Shown piece after piece: positions 1 to 8,691 of a stretch of DNA of 64,000 nt. Source of the DNA: Staphylococcus capitis subsp. capitis (GTDB lineage: Bacteria > Bacillota > Bacilli > Staphylococcales > Staphylococcaceae); contig NZ_CP145263.1 of assembly GCF_040739495.1 (NCBI RefSeq), forward strand, positions 496,001 to 560,000, given 5' to 3'. The translations under genes and the position numbers were made by a program. Position 1 is the first letter of the stretch, and each line of letters starts with the position of its first letter. The notes under the pieces are model-generated. The model did not search any database and was not told where the DNA came from. It was given only the letters and a program-made list of their open reading frames with translations.

Positions 1-1
1 A

Positions 2-139
2 GAGCAAAATGGCCAAACAACAGTTACCTCAACATCAGTATTTCCAACTCAAGAAGCTGCTCAACAAGCATTAGATATGGGCGTTGAGCAAGGGATGGAT
101 TCAACTTTAGATCAATTAGATAAGTTACTTAAATCTTAG
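2..139 (+). CDS. C-terminal end of an SRPBCC/AHSA1-like protein (partial)
   Basis: An open frame enters from the left edge and runs 45 codons to a TAG stop. The visible tail (FPTQEAAQQALDMGVEQGMD and onward to LDQLDKLLKS) resembles the C-terminal helix of START-like SRPBCC/AHSA1 proteins, which bind small hydrophobic ligands. Only this helix is visible, so the family call rests on resemblance from memory. The start and any upstream partner lie outside the window. Confidence 0.5.
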   Translation, partial: EQNGQTTVTSTSVFPTQEAAQQALDMGVEQGMDSTLDQLDKLLKS

Positions 140-223
140 TTGTCAAAAATCTGTCAGAGTCAGTCGCTTCTTTTTCAATTATAATTGGTATAGAAATCAA
201 TTATTTGTTAAAGAGGTATTATT

Positions 224-400
224 ATGAAAAAAAGATATTTAAAAGTATTGGGATTGTACACATTTACTACAGGCATCTCGTCTATCGTAATTAACTCAAA
301 TTGTGTATCTAATAAAATTCTGAGATTTATTTTAAGAACTGCATTGGGTTATGGCATTTTCGCGTATAGTTTACATTTTTTAGCACAACGTAAACATTAA
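224..400 (+). CDS. Small hypothetical membrane-associated protein, 58 aa
   Basis: This is an ATG-started frame of 58 codons ending in TAA, preceded by AAAGAGGT seven bases upstream of the start. The product is basic at the start (MKKRYLKVLG), mainly hydrophobic or neutral in the middle, and ends in QRKH, so it may be one or two short membrane segments. A strong terminator hairpin follows 24 bases later, which supports a real transcription unit. I do not recognise the family. It sits alone between the SRPBCC-like gene and nirC. Confidence 0.55.
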   Translation: MKKRYLKVLGLYTFTTGISSIVINSNCVSNKILRFILRTALGYGIFAYSLHFLAQRKH

Positions 401-424
401 CTATAACTAAAGGTGAATAGCTTT

Positions 425-455
425 ATATCGCCCTAGGTACAGGGCGATATTTTTA
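425..455 (+). terminator. Rho-independent terminator after the 58-aa ORF
   Basis: A perfect 10-bp stem (ATATCGCCCT and AGGGCGATAT) with a 6-base loop is followed by a T-run. It closes the small transcription unit before nirC. Confidence 0.85.
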
Positions 456-545
456 TTAGAAATTTTATTATAGAGATACACAATACATAGATGAATTAGT
501 ATAATGTATTATTATAAATGTTGAGTTTAATTAAGGAGAGATCGC

Positions 546-1367
546 ATGATACATAATAATAAAAATGTTCAAGATACACATGCAACAAAGACAATTGTTC
601 AAAATATTGCCGGTCAAGTACAAATGAAAGAGGTTATGGCTGATAAAACTCCGAGTCGATATGCTTTAAAATCAATGATGGCCGGTTTTTTACTTTCAAT
701 TGTTACAGTGTTTATGTTAGCAATCAAAACCCAATTTGCTTCAACACATATTGACGGCTTAATCAATTTGATGGGTGCAATTTCATTTAGTTTAGGGCTA
801 GTGCTTGTTGTATTAACTCATTCTGAATTACTTACAAGTAATTTCATGTATTTAACCGTCGGCTGGTATTATAAAGTTATAAGTATGAAGAAAGTGACGT
901 GGATATTCATCTTTTGTTTCATAGGAAATATTGTTGGTGGATTTATACTATTCTTCTTACTTAAATTTTCTCATGTAATGACACCAGAGATGACCAATAG
1001 TTTAACGACACTAGTACATAAGAAAACAGTTGAATCTACATGGGTGAGTATATTAATTAAAGGTATATTTTGTAATTTCTTTATCAATATTGGCATCTTC
1101 ATTTCTCTACAATTTAAAGAGGGCTTAGCTAAAGCGTTTTTCATCGCTTGTGGTGTGATTGTCTTTGTATTTATGGGTTATGAACACGTAGTATTTAACG
1201 CAGGTCTTTATGCAGGAATGATATTCTTTAATATCGAGGCATTGTCTTGGTTAGACGTGTTAAAGAATATTGTTTTTGCATTTATTGGTAACTATATCGG
1301 TGGCGGTATATGTGTTGGTTTAGTTTACGCGTATCTTAATGGGAAACGTGATAGTTTAACTGAATAA
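546..1367 (+). CDS. nirC: Formate/nitrite transporter family protein (NirC-like)
   Basis: A 273-residue polytopic membrane protein of the FNT family, which forms pentameric channels for nitrite or formate across the cytoplasmic membrane. After a hydrophilic N-terminus of about 45 residues come six hydrophobic segments. The FNT signature region with its pore histidine is visible as GYEHVVFN. AAGGAGAG lies just upstream of the ATG. It stands alone, with a terminator on each side, about 2.6 kb upstream of the nitrite reductase genes. Nitrite is therefore the likely substrate by context, although the family alone does not separate nitrite from formate. Confidence 0.85.
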   Translation: MIHNNKNVQDTHATKTIVQNIAGQVQMKEVMADKTPSRYALKSMMAGFLLSIVTVFMLAIKTQFASTHIDGLINLMGAISFSLGLVLVVLTHSELLTSNFMYLTVGWYYKVISMKKVTWIFIFCFIGNIVGGFILFFLLKFSHVMTPEMTNSLTTLVHKKTVESTWVSILIKGIFCNFFINIGIFISLQFKEGLAKAFFIACGVIVFVFMGYEHVVFNAGLYAGMIFFNIEALSWLDVLKNIVFAFIGNYIGGGICVGLVYAYLNGKRDSLTE

Positions 1368-1373
1368 TTGGTT

Positions 1374-1408
1374 AAGCAGGTTCATATAGATGGATCTGCT
1401 TATTTTTA
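1374..1408 (+). terminator. Terminator after nirC
   Basis: An imperfect stem beginning AAGCAG and closing CTGCTT, with further wobble pairs inside, is followed by TATTTTT. Confidence 0.6.
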
Positions 1409-1537
1409 AAAAGATGGTTAAAATTGAAAATAACTTTAAATATAGTCTGACCTTCTTAAGCTTAATCAATGGACGTTCATTTGATTAAAAGTTAGCCTAT
1501 TATTCAAGTAGAATGTTAGATTTGGGGGAGTGAAATT

Positions 1538-2074
1538 ATGCCAGAGACAAATATAAGAATTGCTAACTTGGGAGATGCAGAGGAGCTACATCAATTAATG
1601 TATGATGCTTTCACACCATTAAGAGAGCTAGGAATTGATTGGCCTTCAGTCAATGCAGATTTAGAAATGGTTAAAAATAATTTAGAAAACAATACGACCT
1701 TTGTTATGGTAAAGGATAATGAAATTATTTCCACAATTACTGTACGTTATCCTTGGGGCAGTGTGAGAAGTATTTCTGGATATCCTTTTATATGGTGGTT
1801 TGCGACTAAACCATCTTATGATGGTCAGGGCTATGGTAGTCAATTGCTACGTTATGTTGAAGAGGATTTTTTAAGAGATACATTAAAAGCGGCAGCTGTA
1901 ACTTTAGGTACCTCTGCAAGACTCCATCCTTGGTTACTTAAAATTTATGAAAAAAGAGGCTATGAAAAATATGCTGAACATGAAAATGATGATGGTGATT
2001 TAGGAGTCATAATGCGTAAAATTTTAATCCCTGAACGTTTTGAAGAACAAATATTAGGGCAACCACCATTTTAA
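1538..2074 (+). CDS. GNAT family N-acetyltransferase
   Basis: A 178-residue protein with a GNAT fold. The acetyl-CoA-binding motif A is visible as GQGYGSQLLRYVEE near residues 103-116, followed by the C-terminal pattern WLLKIYEKRGYEKY typical of the family. The substrate cannot be told from sequence. The start has GGGGGAG eight to nine bases upstream. An 8-bp inverted repeat (TTAATCAA at 1462-1469 and TTGATTAA at 1481-1488) lies in its leader and could be an operator. It is monocistronic. Confidence 0.85.
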   Translation: MPETNIRIANLGDAEELHQLMYDAFTPLRELGIDWPSVNADLEMVKNNLENNTTFVMVKDNEIISTITVRYPWGSVRSISGYPFIWWFATKPSYDGQGYGSQLLRYVEEDFLRDTLKAAAVTLGTSARLHPWLLKIYEKRGYEKYAEHENDDGDLGVIMRKILIPERFEEQILGQPPF

Positions 2075-2125
2075 GACAACTATGAGTATCATTGTCTAAG
2101 TATTAAAAGTCTTTATTAGTAAAAT

Positions 2126-2181
2126 AAAAAACTCCTTATAAAGTAGACATTTCAAAGTGAATACTTTATAGGGAGTTTTTT
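2126..2181. terminator. Bidirectional terminator between the GNAT gene and nikA-like gene
   Basis: A long stem pairs AAAAACTCCTTATAAAGTA with TACTTTATAGGGAGTTTTTT around a 16-17 base loop. It has T-runs on both strands and serves convergent genes. Confidence 0.8.
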
Positions 2182-2187
2182 ATATAA

Positions 2188-3663
2188 TTATTCTTTTTTA
2201 CTTACTTTGTAATCAATAAGGTAAATTGATTCAGGAGTGACATTGAAAATTTTAACTTTACTACTTACGCCATCAATTTGATCATTGTACGTAATATAAC
2301 TATTTGGAATGTCTCCTTTAGACTTTTCTAAAATTTCATTGGTAACTGATGCACGTTGTTTTTCACCAAAAGAGGTGTTTAATTTTTTAATAAGTTGAGT
2401 GACTTCTTTATTATTATAATGTCCTTTATTGAGTGCACCGTTAGGCAAATATGCAGTATTGAAGAAATAGCCAGTATCTCCTCGAGGTATAGTTAAATAA
2501 CTATACATAGACACATCCCAAGCTTTTGGATCTTTAAGGTAACCATCTATATCATCTACATTACGTAACTGAATATCAATATTAGCTTTTTTAGCTTCTG
2601 ATTGGATCACTTGGCCAATTTTAGGTAATTCTGGACGACCATCGTATGTGACCATGTTGATTTTAAGTGGATGTGACTTACTAAATCCTTCTTGTGCTAA
2701 TAATTTTTTAGCCTTTTCAATATCTTGGGGTTGAACTTTATCGTTTTTCACATTTTTTAATCGATCATTAAATGGAGTTGAGGCAGGCTTAGCATAATTT
2801 TTAGAAATGTTTTTAGCGATTTCTTTACGATTAATAACCATGTCGAATGCTTCTCGAACATTTTTATTAATCTTTTTACTTTGATGATTGTATAACAGTA
2901 GATGTGTTCGGAAACCTGACGTACTTTGGATATTAGCTTTCTTAGAATTTTTTACATCACTTATACGATCGATAGGAACATCTGTGGTTAAATCCGATTT
3001 ACCAGATAATAAGTTATCAACGCGTGTATTACCATCTTCATGATAAGTGACATTTACTTTATTGAGTTTTGGTTTTCCTTGCCAATAATCTTTGAACTTT
3101 GTGAGTTCAAGCTTCTGTGCGCGTTTATAGTTATCTATTTGGTATGGACCTGTTCCGACTGGTTTGTCGGTAACTTTACTTTTGGCTTTAGTATCATAAA
3201 TTGCCGCAAACGGACTGGCTAGTTCTGATTTTAATTCTGGATAAGGTTCTTCTGTAGTAATCGTCACTTTTTGACCTTTAGCAGAAATTGATTTAATAGG
3301 TAATGAACCCTTTAATAAATCACTTTTTTTCATTCCCTCCTCTAAACTTGATTTCACAGCATTCCCAGTCAATTTATGACCATTTTGGAATTTAATATTA
3401 TCTTTTAATGTCAATTCGAGGGTGTTATCAGATTTTTGATGTGTGCTTTTAACTAGTAATGGTTTAACTTTACCGTCTTTTGACATTTTGAAAAGTGACT
3501 CCAAAGCACCTACTTTAACAGGAATATCGGTTTCATAGGGGGCGATTGATTTTGTTTTTAAGGGAATTTCAACATTTAATGTATTTTTATCAGAGTTTGA
3601 TTTCCCTCCACAACTTGCTAAAATAAAAGATACTAATATGTTAAGGATTAAAATTTTCTTCAT
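2188..3663 (-). CDS. nikA: ABC transporter substrate-binding lipoprotein, NikA/OppA-like
   Basis: A 491-residue extracellular solute-binding protein (SBP_bac_5 family) anchored as a lipoprotein. The signal peptide ends in the lipobox LASC at residues 15-18, followed by a Ser/Lys-rich linker. The body carries the family features FQNGHKLTGNAVKSSLEEG and VGTGPYQI. In staphylococci this family imports nickel chelates, staphylopine complexes or oligopeptides. The length fits the stand-alone nickel-binding NikA of S. aureus as I remember it. No permease or ATPase gene is adjacent, so it would have to use subunits encoded elsewhere. The metal assignment is tentative; the family is secure. Confidence 0.75.
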   Translation of the reverse strand: MKKILILNILVSFILASCGGKSNSDKNTLNVEIPLKTKSIAPYETDIPVKVGALESLFKMSKDGKVKPLLVKSTHQKSDNTLELTLKDNIKFQNGHKLTGNAVKSSLEEGMKKSDLLKGSLPIKSISAKGQKVTITTEEPYPELKSELASPFAAIYDTKAKSKVTDKPVGTGPYQIDNYKRAQKLELTKFKDYWQGKPKLNKVNVTYHEDGNTRVDNLLSGKSDLTTDVPIDRISDVKNSKKANIQSTSGFRTHLLLYNHQSKKINKNVREAFDMVINRKEIAKNISKNYAKPASTPFNDRLKNVKNDKVQPQDIEKAKKLLAQEGFSKSHPLKINMVTYDGRPELPKIGQVIQSEAKKANIDIQLRNVDDIDGYLKDPKAWDVSMYSYLTIPRGDTGYFFNTAYLPNGALNKGHYNNKEVTQLIKKLNTSFGEKQRASVTNEILEKSKGDIPNSYITYNDQIDGVSSKVKIFNVTPESIYLIDYKVSKKE

Positions 3664-3914
3664 TAAACAAGTCCTTTCTTAACATGAACATTGAATTTAT
3701 TGAAGCAACTTATGTCTAACATTAAAAGTAACATTTATTTAGTATTTATGTTTGAAGTGATTGCGTTATGATGTTAAACCTTATTATTTTTAATTTTAGA
3801 CATATTTGTTAACTACCAATATATTAATTATATAACTTATAAAGAAAAATTTAAAATTTTCGTCAGATTTAATGATATGACATTTATTATGAGGAATTCC
3901 CCTCATGTTTGAGA

Positions 3915-3930
3915 TAAGGGTATTCCCTAC
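3915..3930. promoter_or_regulatory. Candidate NreC box upstream of nirR
   Basis: TAAGGGTATTCCCTAC forms an inverted repeat TAAGG-N6-CCTA(C). The same 16-bp arrangement precedes narG and narT. NreC of staphylococci is known to bind a GC-rich palindrome at these three promoters; assigning this copy is inference by match and position. Confidence 0.7.
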
Positions 3931-3942
3931 TTTTCAAAAATA

Positions 3943-3960
3943 ATGTGAATAAAATCACAA
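3943..3960. promoter_or_regulatory. Candidate Rex operator upstream of nirR
   Basis: ATGTGAATAAAATCACAA matches the staphylococcal Rex consensus TTGTGAA-W4-TTCACAA at 16 of 18 positions and is palindromic at its core (TGTGA and TCACA). Rex is an NADH/NAD-sensing repressor of anaerobic genes. It lies between the NreC-like box and the gene start, which fits dual control. Confidence 0.7.
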
Positions 3961-4006
3961 TTAATCAAAAAATTATTATACAATGCAGATGAAAGGATTG
4001 GTAATA

Positions 4007-4726
4007 GTGATAGGTAATATCTTAGTGGCACACGGTATGAGGAAAGGTCAACAAAATGAGGCACTAGAGGAGTTTATTACTACACTTTTAAAAGATGAAG
4101 ATTATCATTATGAGCTTGCATTTTTAGAAAGTGATACGCAAAATCTTGAATTGACTATGGAAAAAATGATTAAGCAAGGTGTGACACGATTTAGAATTGT
4201 ACCCTTACTTATATTCAGAGCGATGCACTATATAGGCGACATACCTGAGATTTTAAAAAGCATGAAAGAGAAATATCCTCATATTAATAGTGAAATGAGT
4301 GAGCCACTTGGTACGCATCCTTATATGAAGGATTTAGTTGAAAGAAGAATGGCAGATGTAGACTTACCAGCTAATGCGAATGTAGCAACAGTCATCATTG
4401 CACATGGTAACGGTAGTGGTCGTTTCACAAAAGCCCATGAAGAATTAAAAGAATTTGTGAAAAGTATTGATTCAAATAAACCAGTATACGCGAGAGCACT
4501 ATATGGTGTAATGACATTTAAAAATGATTTGGATGAAATATCTAAAAAATACGATGATTTAATCATCGTACCGCTATTTTTATTTGATGGCCGTTTAGTT
4601 AATAAAGTTAAACGTTTAATATCAGAAATGGATATTCATTGTAATCTTCATATTACACCATCTATTAATTTTGACCACATTTTAAAATTAATTATTCGCG
4701 CACGTATAGAACAATTAGCTGTATAA
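4007..4726 (+). CDS. nirR: Sirohydrochlorin chelatase (NirR/SirB-like)
   Basis: It inserts iron into sirohydrochlorin, the last step of siroheme synthesis, supplying the cofactor of the NirB reductase downstream. The protein is built from two CbiX-type halves, each opening with a conserved histidine: LVAHGMRKG near the N-terminus and VIIAHGNGSG near residue 130. I chose the GTG at 4007 because GAAAGGA sits nine bases upstream; an in-frame ATG at 3983 has no ribosome binding site. It is the first gene of the nir cluster, 96 bases before nirB, under candidate NreC and Rex sites. Confidence 0.85.
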   Translation: MIGNILVAHGMRKGQQNEALEEFITTLLKDEDYHYELAFLESDTQNLELTMEKMIKQGVTRFRIVPLLIFRAMHYIGDIPEILKSMKEKYPHINSEMSEPLGTHPYMKDLVERRMADVDLPANANVATVIIAHGNGSGRFTKAHEELKEFVKSIDSNKPVYARALYGVMTFKNDLDEISKKYDDLIIVPLFLFDGRLVNKVKRLISEMDIHCNLHITPSINFDHILKLIIRARIEQLAV

Positions 4727-4822
4727 ATAATCACTAAATACTTAGCTTCCTTAGTTTAGACTCTTTTACCAATCCTTTAGTAATAAATTATAGATTAATT
4801 TTTACATTAGAGGAGCATAGAT

Positions 4823-7228
4823 ATGTCTAAACAAAAATTAGTAATGATTGGTAACGGTATGGCAGGTATACGAACTATAGAAGAACTGATTAGTCGAGAT
4901 GCGAATCGCTATGATATCACAGTAGTCGGTAAAGAACCTTATCCAAACTATAATCGAATTATGTTATCCAATATTTTACAAAATAAAATGACTGTCGAAG
5001 AGACGATTATGAACAGTTATGAATGGTATGAAGAAAATCATATTACACTTATCAATGATGACCCAGTTGAAAAGGTAGACCGACAATCTAAAAAAATTAT
5101 TACACAAAAAGGTATAGAACTAGAATATGATATTTGTATTTTCGCAACAGGTTCTAAAGCTTTTGTGTTACCCATTGAGGGGTCTAACTTACCGAGTGTT
5201 ATCGGGTGGAGAACGATACAAGATACAGAACAAATCATCGATATCGCTAGTAAAAAGAAAAAAGCTATTGTCATCGGTGGTGGGCTACTTGGATTAGAGT
5301 GTGCACGTGGTTTATTAGACCAAGGTATGGATGTCACAGTACTTCATCTTGCTGAATGGTTAATGGAGATGCAACTGGATAGAAAAGCTGGCGATATGTT
5401 GAGAGCGGATCTTGAAAAGCAAGGCATGAAATTTGAATTGCAAGCCAACTCAAAACGCATTATAGGTCATGAGGATGTTGAAGCTGTTGAATTAGCGGAC
5501 GGACGTGTGATTGAGACAGATTTAGTCGTTATGGCTGTAGGAATTAGACCTTATACAGAGGTGGCTAAAGATGCTGGATTAGATGTTCAAAGAGGTATTG
5601 TAGTCAATGATTTTCTACAAACGTCCGATTCAAATATCTATGCAATTGGAGAATGTGCTGAACACAATGGTAAAGTTTATGGTTTAGTTGCACCACTTTA
5701 TGAACAGGGTAAAGTTCTTGCTGACTATTTAACTGGAAATGAAACAGAAGGTTACAAAGGTTCAACAACTTTCACTTCTTTAAAGGTTTCTGGTTGTGAT
5801 TTATACAGTGCTGGTCAGATTGTTGAAAATGATGACATACACGGTATCGAGATTTTTAATAGCATTGACAATATTTATAAAAAGGTATATTTAAATCAAG
5901 GACAAGTTGTAGGAGCAGTACTTTATGGAGATACAGATGATGGATCTCGATTTTATAATATGATGAAGAAACATGAATCCCTCGAAGATTATACGCTTGT
6001 CTCATTATTACACAAAGGTGATGATACAGGTTCAGTTTCAATTGCTGATATGGCAGATGATGAAACAATTTGTGGTTGTAATGGTGTCAATAAAGGTACG
6101 ATAGTGAACGCTATTACTAAAGAAGGTCTTACATCTGTCAATGAAGTAACCCAATCTACTAAAGCAGGTAATTCATGTGGTAAATGTAAAAAACAAATAG
6201 GAGAAATACTTCAATATACACTCGGGGATGACTTTGTAGCTGCTAAACCTTCAGGAATATGCAGTTGTACAGAACTTACTAGAGATCAAATTGTGACTCA
6301 AATCAGAGCTAAAGGTCTTAAAACATCCAAGGAAGTAAGACGTGTGTTGAATTTTAAAGATAAAAATGGATGCCCTAAATGTCGTCCTGCAATTAATTAT
6401 TATCTAAATATGGTATATCCATTGGAGCATCAAGATAAACAAGACTCTCGATTTGCAAATGAGCGTTATCATGCCAATATACAAAATGATGGTACATTTT
6501 CTGTCATACCTCAAATGAGAGGAGGCGTAACAGATCCAGACCAGCTTATCAAACTTGGAGAAGTTGCTAAGAAATACAATGTGCCACTCGTAAAAGTAAC
6601 AGGATCACAACGTATTGGATTATATGGCTTAAACAAAGAAGAATTACCTAATGTATGGAAGGATTTAGGGATGCGTTCAGCTTCCGCTTATGGTAAAAAA
6701 ACGCGTTCTGTAAAAAGTTGTGTCGGAAAAGAATTTTGCCGTTTTGGTACACAATACACAACTCGTCTAGGTATTCGTCTCGAAAAAACTTTCGAATATA
6801 TTGATACACCTCATAAGTTTAAAATGGGCGTCTCCGGTTGTCCTAGAAGTTGTGTAGAATCTGGTGTGAAAGACTTCGGTGTCATCTCAGTTGAAAATGG
6901 ATACCAAATATATATTGGTGGCAATGGAGGTACTGATGTTACAGTCGGACAATTACTAACAACAGTAGAAACTGAAGATGAAGTCATTCAATTATGCGGT
7001 GCTTTAATGCAATATTATAGAGAAACTGGTATTTATGCCGAGAGAACTGCACCGTGGATTCGTCGATTAGGTTTTGAAAATGTGAAAGAAGTTTTATTAG
7101 ATAAAGAAAGACAAGAAGAATTATTTAATAGAATTATGGAAGCGAAAAAAGCTATAGAAAATGAACCATGGCAAGCCATTGTAGAAAATAAAAATGCACA
7201 AAAAATCTTTGAAGTTGAGAAGGTGTAA
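4823..7228 (+). CDS. nirB: NADH-dependent nitrite reductase large subunit
   Basis: A cytoplasmic flavoprotein of 801 residues that reduces nitrite to ammonium with NADH. Domain order: FAD-binding fold with GNGMAGIRTIEEL at the N-terminus; NADH-binding fold with VIGGGLLGLECARGL near 150; BFD-like [2Fe-2S] region with CGCNG and CGKC near 413-455 and a second CSC/CPKC set near 480-520; then the siroheme/[4Fe-4S] reductase half with SCVGKEFC (C-x5-C) and GCPRSC (C-x3-C). All cluster ligands are present. It is preceded by GAGGAG and followed three bases later by nirD. Confidence 0.97.
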   Translation: MSKQKLVMIGNGMAGIRTIEELISRDANRYDITVVGKEPYPNYNRIMLSNILQNKMTVEETIMNSYEWYEENHITLINDDPVEKVDRQSKKIITQKGIELEYDICIFATGSKAFVLPIEGSNLPSVIGWRTIQDTEQIIDIASKKKKAIVIGGGLLGLECARGLLDQGMDVTVLHLAEWLMEMQLDRKAGDMLRADLEKQGMKFELQANSKRIIGHEDVEAVELADGRVIETDLVVMAVGIRPYTEVAKDAGLDVQRGIVVNDFLQTSDSNIYAIGECAEHNGKVYGLVAPLYEQGKVLADYLTGNETEGYKGSTTFTSLKVSGCDLYSAGQIVENDDIHGIEIFNSIDNIYKKVYLNQGQVVGAVLYGDTDDGSRFYNMMKKHESLEDYTLVSLLHKGDDTGSVSIADMADDETICGCNGVNKGTIVNAITKEGLTSVNEVTQSTKAGNSCGKCKKQIGEILQYTLGDDFVAAKPSGICSCTELTRDQIVTQIRAKGLKTSKEVRRVLNFKDKNGCPKCRPAINYYLNMVYPLEHQDKQDSRFANERYHANIQNDGTFSVIPQMRGGVTDPDQLIKLGEVAKKYNVPLVKVTGSQRIGLYGLNKEELPNVWKDLGMRSASAYGKKTRSVKSCVGKEFCRFGTQYTTRLGIRLEKTFEYIDTPHKFKMGVSGCPRSCVESGVKDFGVISVENGYQIYIGGNGGTDVTVGQLLTTVETEDEVIQLCGALMQYYRETGIYAERTAPWIRRLGFENVKEVLLDKERQEELFNRIMEAKKAIENEPWQAIVENKNAQKIFEVEKV

Positions 7229-7231
7229 GAG

Positions 7232-7546
7232 ATGAAAGCAATGGAAAAGGTGAAAGTTACAACATTAGATGCGTTAACACCACTTATAGGTAAAAAAGTC
7301 ATTGTAGATAATAAAGAAATTGGAATATTTCTTACTGAAAAGGGAGATGTTTACGCTGTAAGTAATATCTGTCCGCATAAAAAAGGTCCATTGTCTGAAG
7401 GGACTGTAAGTGGAAATTATGTTTACTGTCCTTTACATGACCAAAAAATAGATTTGTTATCTGGAAAAGTACAAGAGCCAGATTCAGGTTGTGTCCAAAC
7501 CTATACTGTTGAGGTTATCGATAATGAGGTTTATATATGTCTTTAA
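7232..7546 (+). CDS. nirD: Nitrite reductase small subunit (Rieske type)
   Basis: A 104-residue partner of NirB. It keeps a full Rieske [2Fe-2S] ligand set, C47-x-H49 (ICPHKKGPL) and C66-x2-H69 (YCPLHDQ), whereas some NirD proteins have lost these ligands. Electron transfer within the NirBD complex is the expected role. It lies in the nir operon three bases after nirB, and its last codons overlap the start of the methyltransferase gene, which suggests translational coupling. Confidence 0.93.
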   Translation: MKAMEKVKVTTLDALTPLIGKKVIVDNKEIGIFLTEKGDVYAVSNICPHKKGPLSEGTVSGNYVYCPLHDQKIDLLSGKVQEPDSGCVQTYTVEVIDNEVYICL

Positions 7547-8475
7547 AATCAATGGGAAAGGTATATTTAATTGGGGCAGGACCTGGTAACCCTAATTTAT
7601 TAACTAAAAAAGCAGAACGTATCATTAGAAATGCAGATGTCATTCTCTATGATCGTTTAGTCAATCCTCTTATTCTACAGTATTCAAGTTTTCAAACTGA
7701 ACTGATTGATGTAGGGAAAAAACCTTACTGCAAACACATTCAACAAGAGGATATCAATCTAAAAATAGTTCAAATGGCTGAAAAATACCAATGTGTTGTA
7801 CGCTTAAAAGGTGGAGATCCTGCTATATTTGGCAGGGTTACTGAAGAAATTAATACTTTAAAATCATATGGCATTGAACATGAAATTATACCAGGCGTGA
7901 CATCAGCAAGTGCCGCAGTAGCTTCTCTCAATATAGGATTAACTATGAGAGGAATAGCGCCTAGTGTAACTTTTTCAACTGGACATTTTAAAGAGTCTAC
8001 TAATAAAGATATTGATATAAGAAATTTAATGAATGGTGGAACTTTGGCCATTTACATGGGAATTAAACGACTAGGTGCAATCATCGAACAAATTAAAAAT
8101 TATACTAGTGAAGATTATCCAATAGCTATCGTTTTTAATGCTACTTGCTATAATCAAAAAGTGATTACCGGGAAGTTAAGCACGATTGAACAACTATTAA
8201 ATGAAGATAATTCAGAGGGACAACCGGGAATTTGTATATTAGGTCCATTAGTGAATGAAATAGATAAAATGGTACTGGATAGCACCATGGAAGATGTCAA
8301 TCATATTTTGTACGTGATTAATGGAGATAAAGAGAACGCTATGTTAAAAGCTGAAGCATTGTATGAAGAAGGGAAGAATTGTTTACTCAATTTTGATAAC
8401 AGTTACCACCATACTCAACAAGTATTATACAAAAATATAATAGACCAACACGATATTAGTTATATTCAAGCATAA
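7537..8475 (+). CDS. cobA: Uroporphyrinogen-III C-methyltransferase (SumT/CobA)
   Basis: It methylates uroporphyrinogen III twice with SAM to give precorrin-2, the entry to siroheme. The family motifs are present: GAGPGNPNLLT at the N-terminus, VRLKGGDPAIFGR near residue 85 and PGVTSASAA near 120. At 312 residues it is longer than the usual enzyme of about 250. The last 65-70 residues after GICILGPLVNE form an extra tail with no recognised domain. Together with nirR it provides siroheme synthesis; the oxidation step from precorrin-2 to sirohydrochlorin is not encoded in this operon. The gene overlaps nirD by ten bases. Confidence 0.92.
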   Translation: MSLKSMGKVYLIGAGPGNPNLLTKKAERIIRNADVILYDRLVNPLILQYSSFQTELIDVGKKPYCKHIQQEDINLKIVQMAEKYQCVVRLKGGDPAIFGRVTEEINTLKSYGIEHEIIPGVTSASAAVASLNIGLTMRGIAPSVTFSTGHFKESTNKDIDIRNLMNGGTLAIYMGIKRLGAIIEQIKNYTSEDYPIAIVFNATCYNQKVITGKLSTIEQLLNEDNSEGQPGICILGPLVNEIDKMVLDSTMEDVNHILYVINGDKENAMLKAEALYEEGKNCLLNFDNSYHHTQQVLYKNIIDQHDISYIQA

Positions 8476-8507
8476 ATAGAATTAATTTTGATACTCCTCG
8501 GAAGCCT

Positions 8508-8557
8508 GGGGCGACAAATTGGATTCACTCGAATTCAATATTGTCGTCCCTTTTTTT
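8508..8557 (+). terminator. Terminator between the nir and nar operons
   Basis: GGGGCGACAA and TTGTCGTCCC pair with inner pairing of TTGGATTC and GAATTCAA, followed by TTTTTTT. It separates the siroheme/nitrite operon from narG. Confidence 0.85.
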
Positions 8558-8576
8558 AGGGATTAAAACTATTCAA

Positions 8577-8592
8577 TTAGGTATTTCCCTAA
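8577..8592. promoter_or_regulatory. Candidate NreC box upstream of narG
   Basis: TTAGGTATTTCCCTAA is a perfect inverted repeat of TTAGG and CCTAA with a 6-base spacer, the same geometry as the nirR and narT boxes. A weak Rex-like sequence (TTGTGAAAAAATGTACAA, two mismatches) lies at 8603-8620. Confidence 0.7.
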
Positions 8593-8691
8593 TATTAAAA
8601 CTTTGTGAAAAAATGTACAATCATTGTGAACACGAATACTACGATATAAATGCGAAATGATAAAAGCATTCAAAGTGGAAGGATGTCATTA

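Noticed and set aside
3983..4006. ATG at 3983 as the start of nirR
   Set aside because: It has no ribosome binding site upstream, whereas the GTG at 4007 is well spaced from GAAAGGA and begins at the conserved GNILVAHG.
8603..8620. Rex operator before narG
   Set aside because: TTGTGAAAAAATGTACAA has two mismatches in the right half, so it is mentioned only as a weak site and not listed as a feature.
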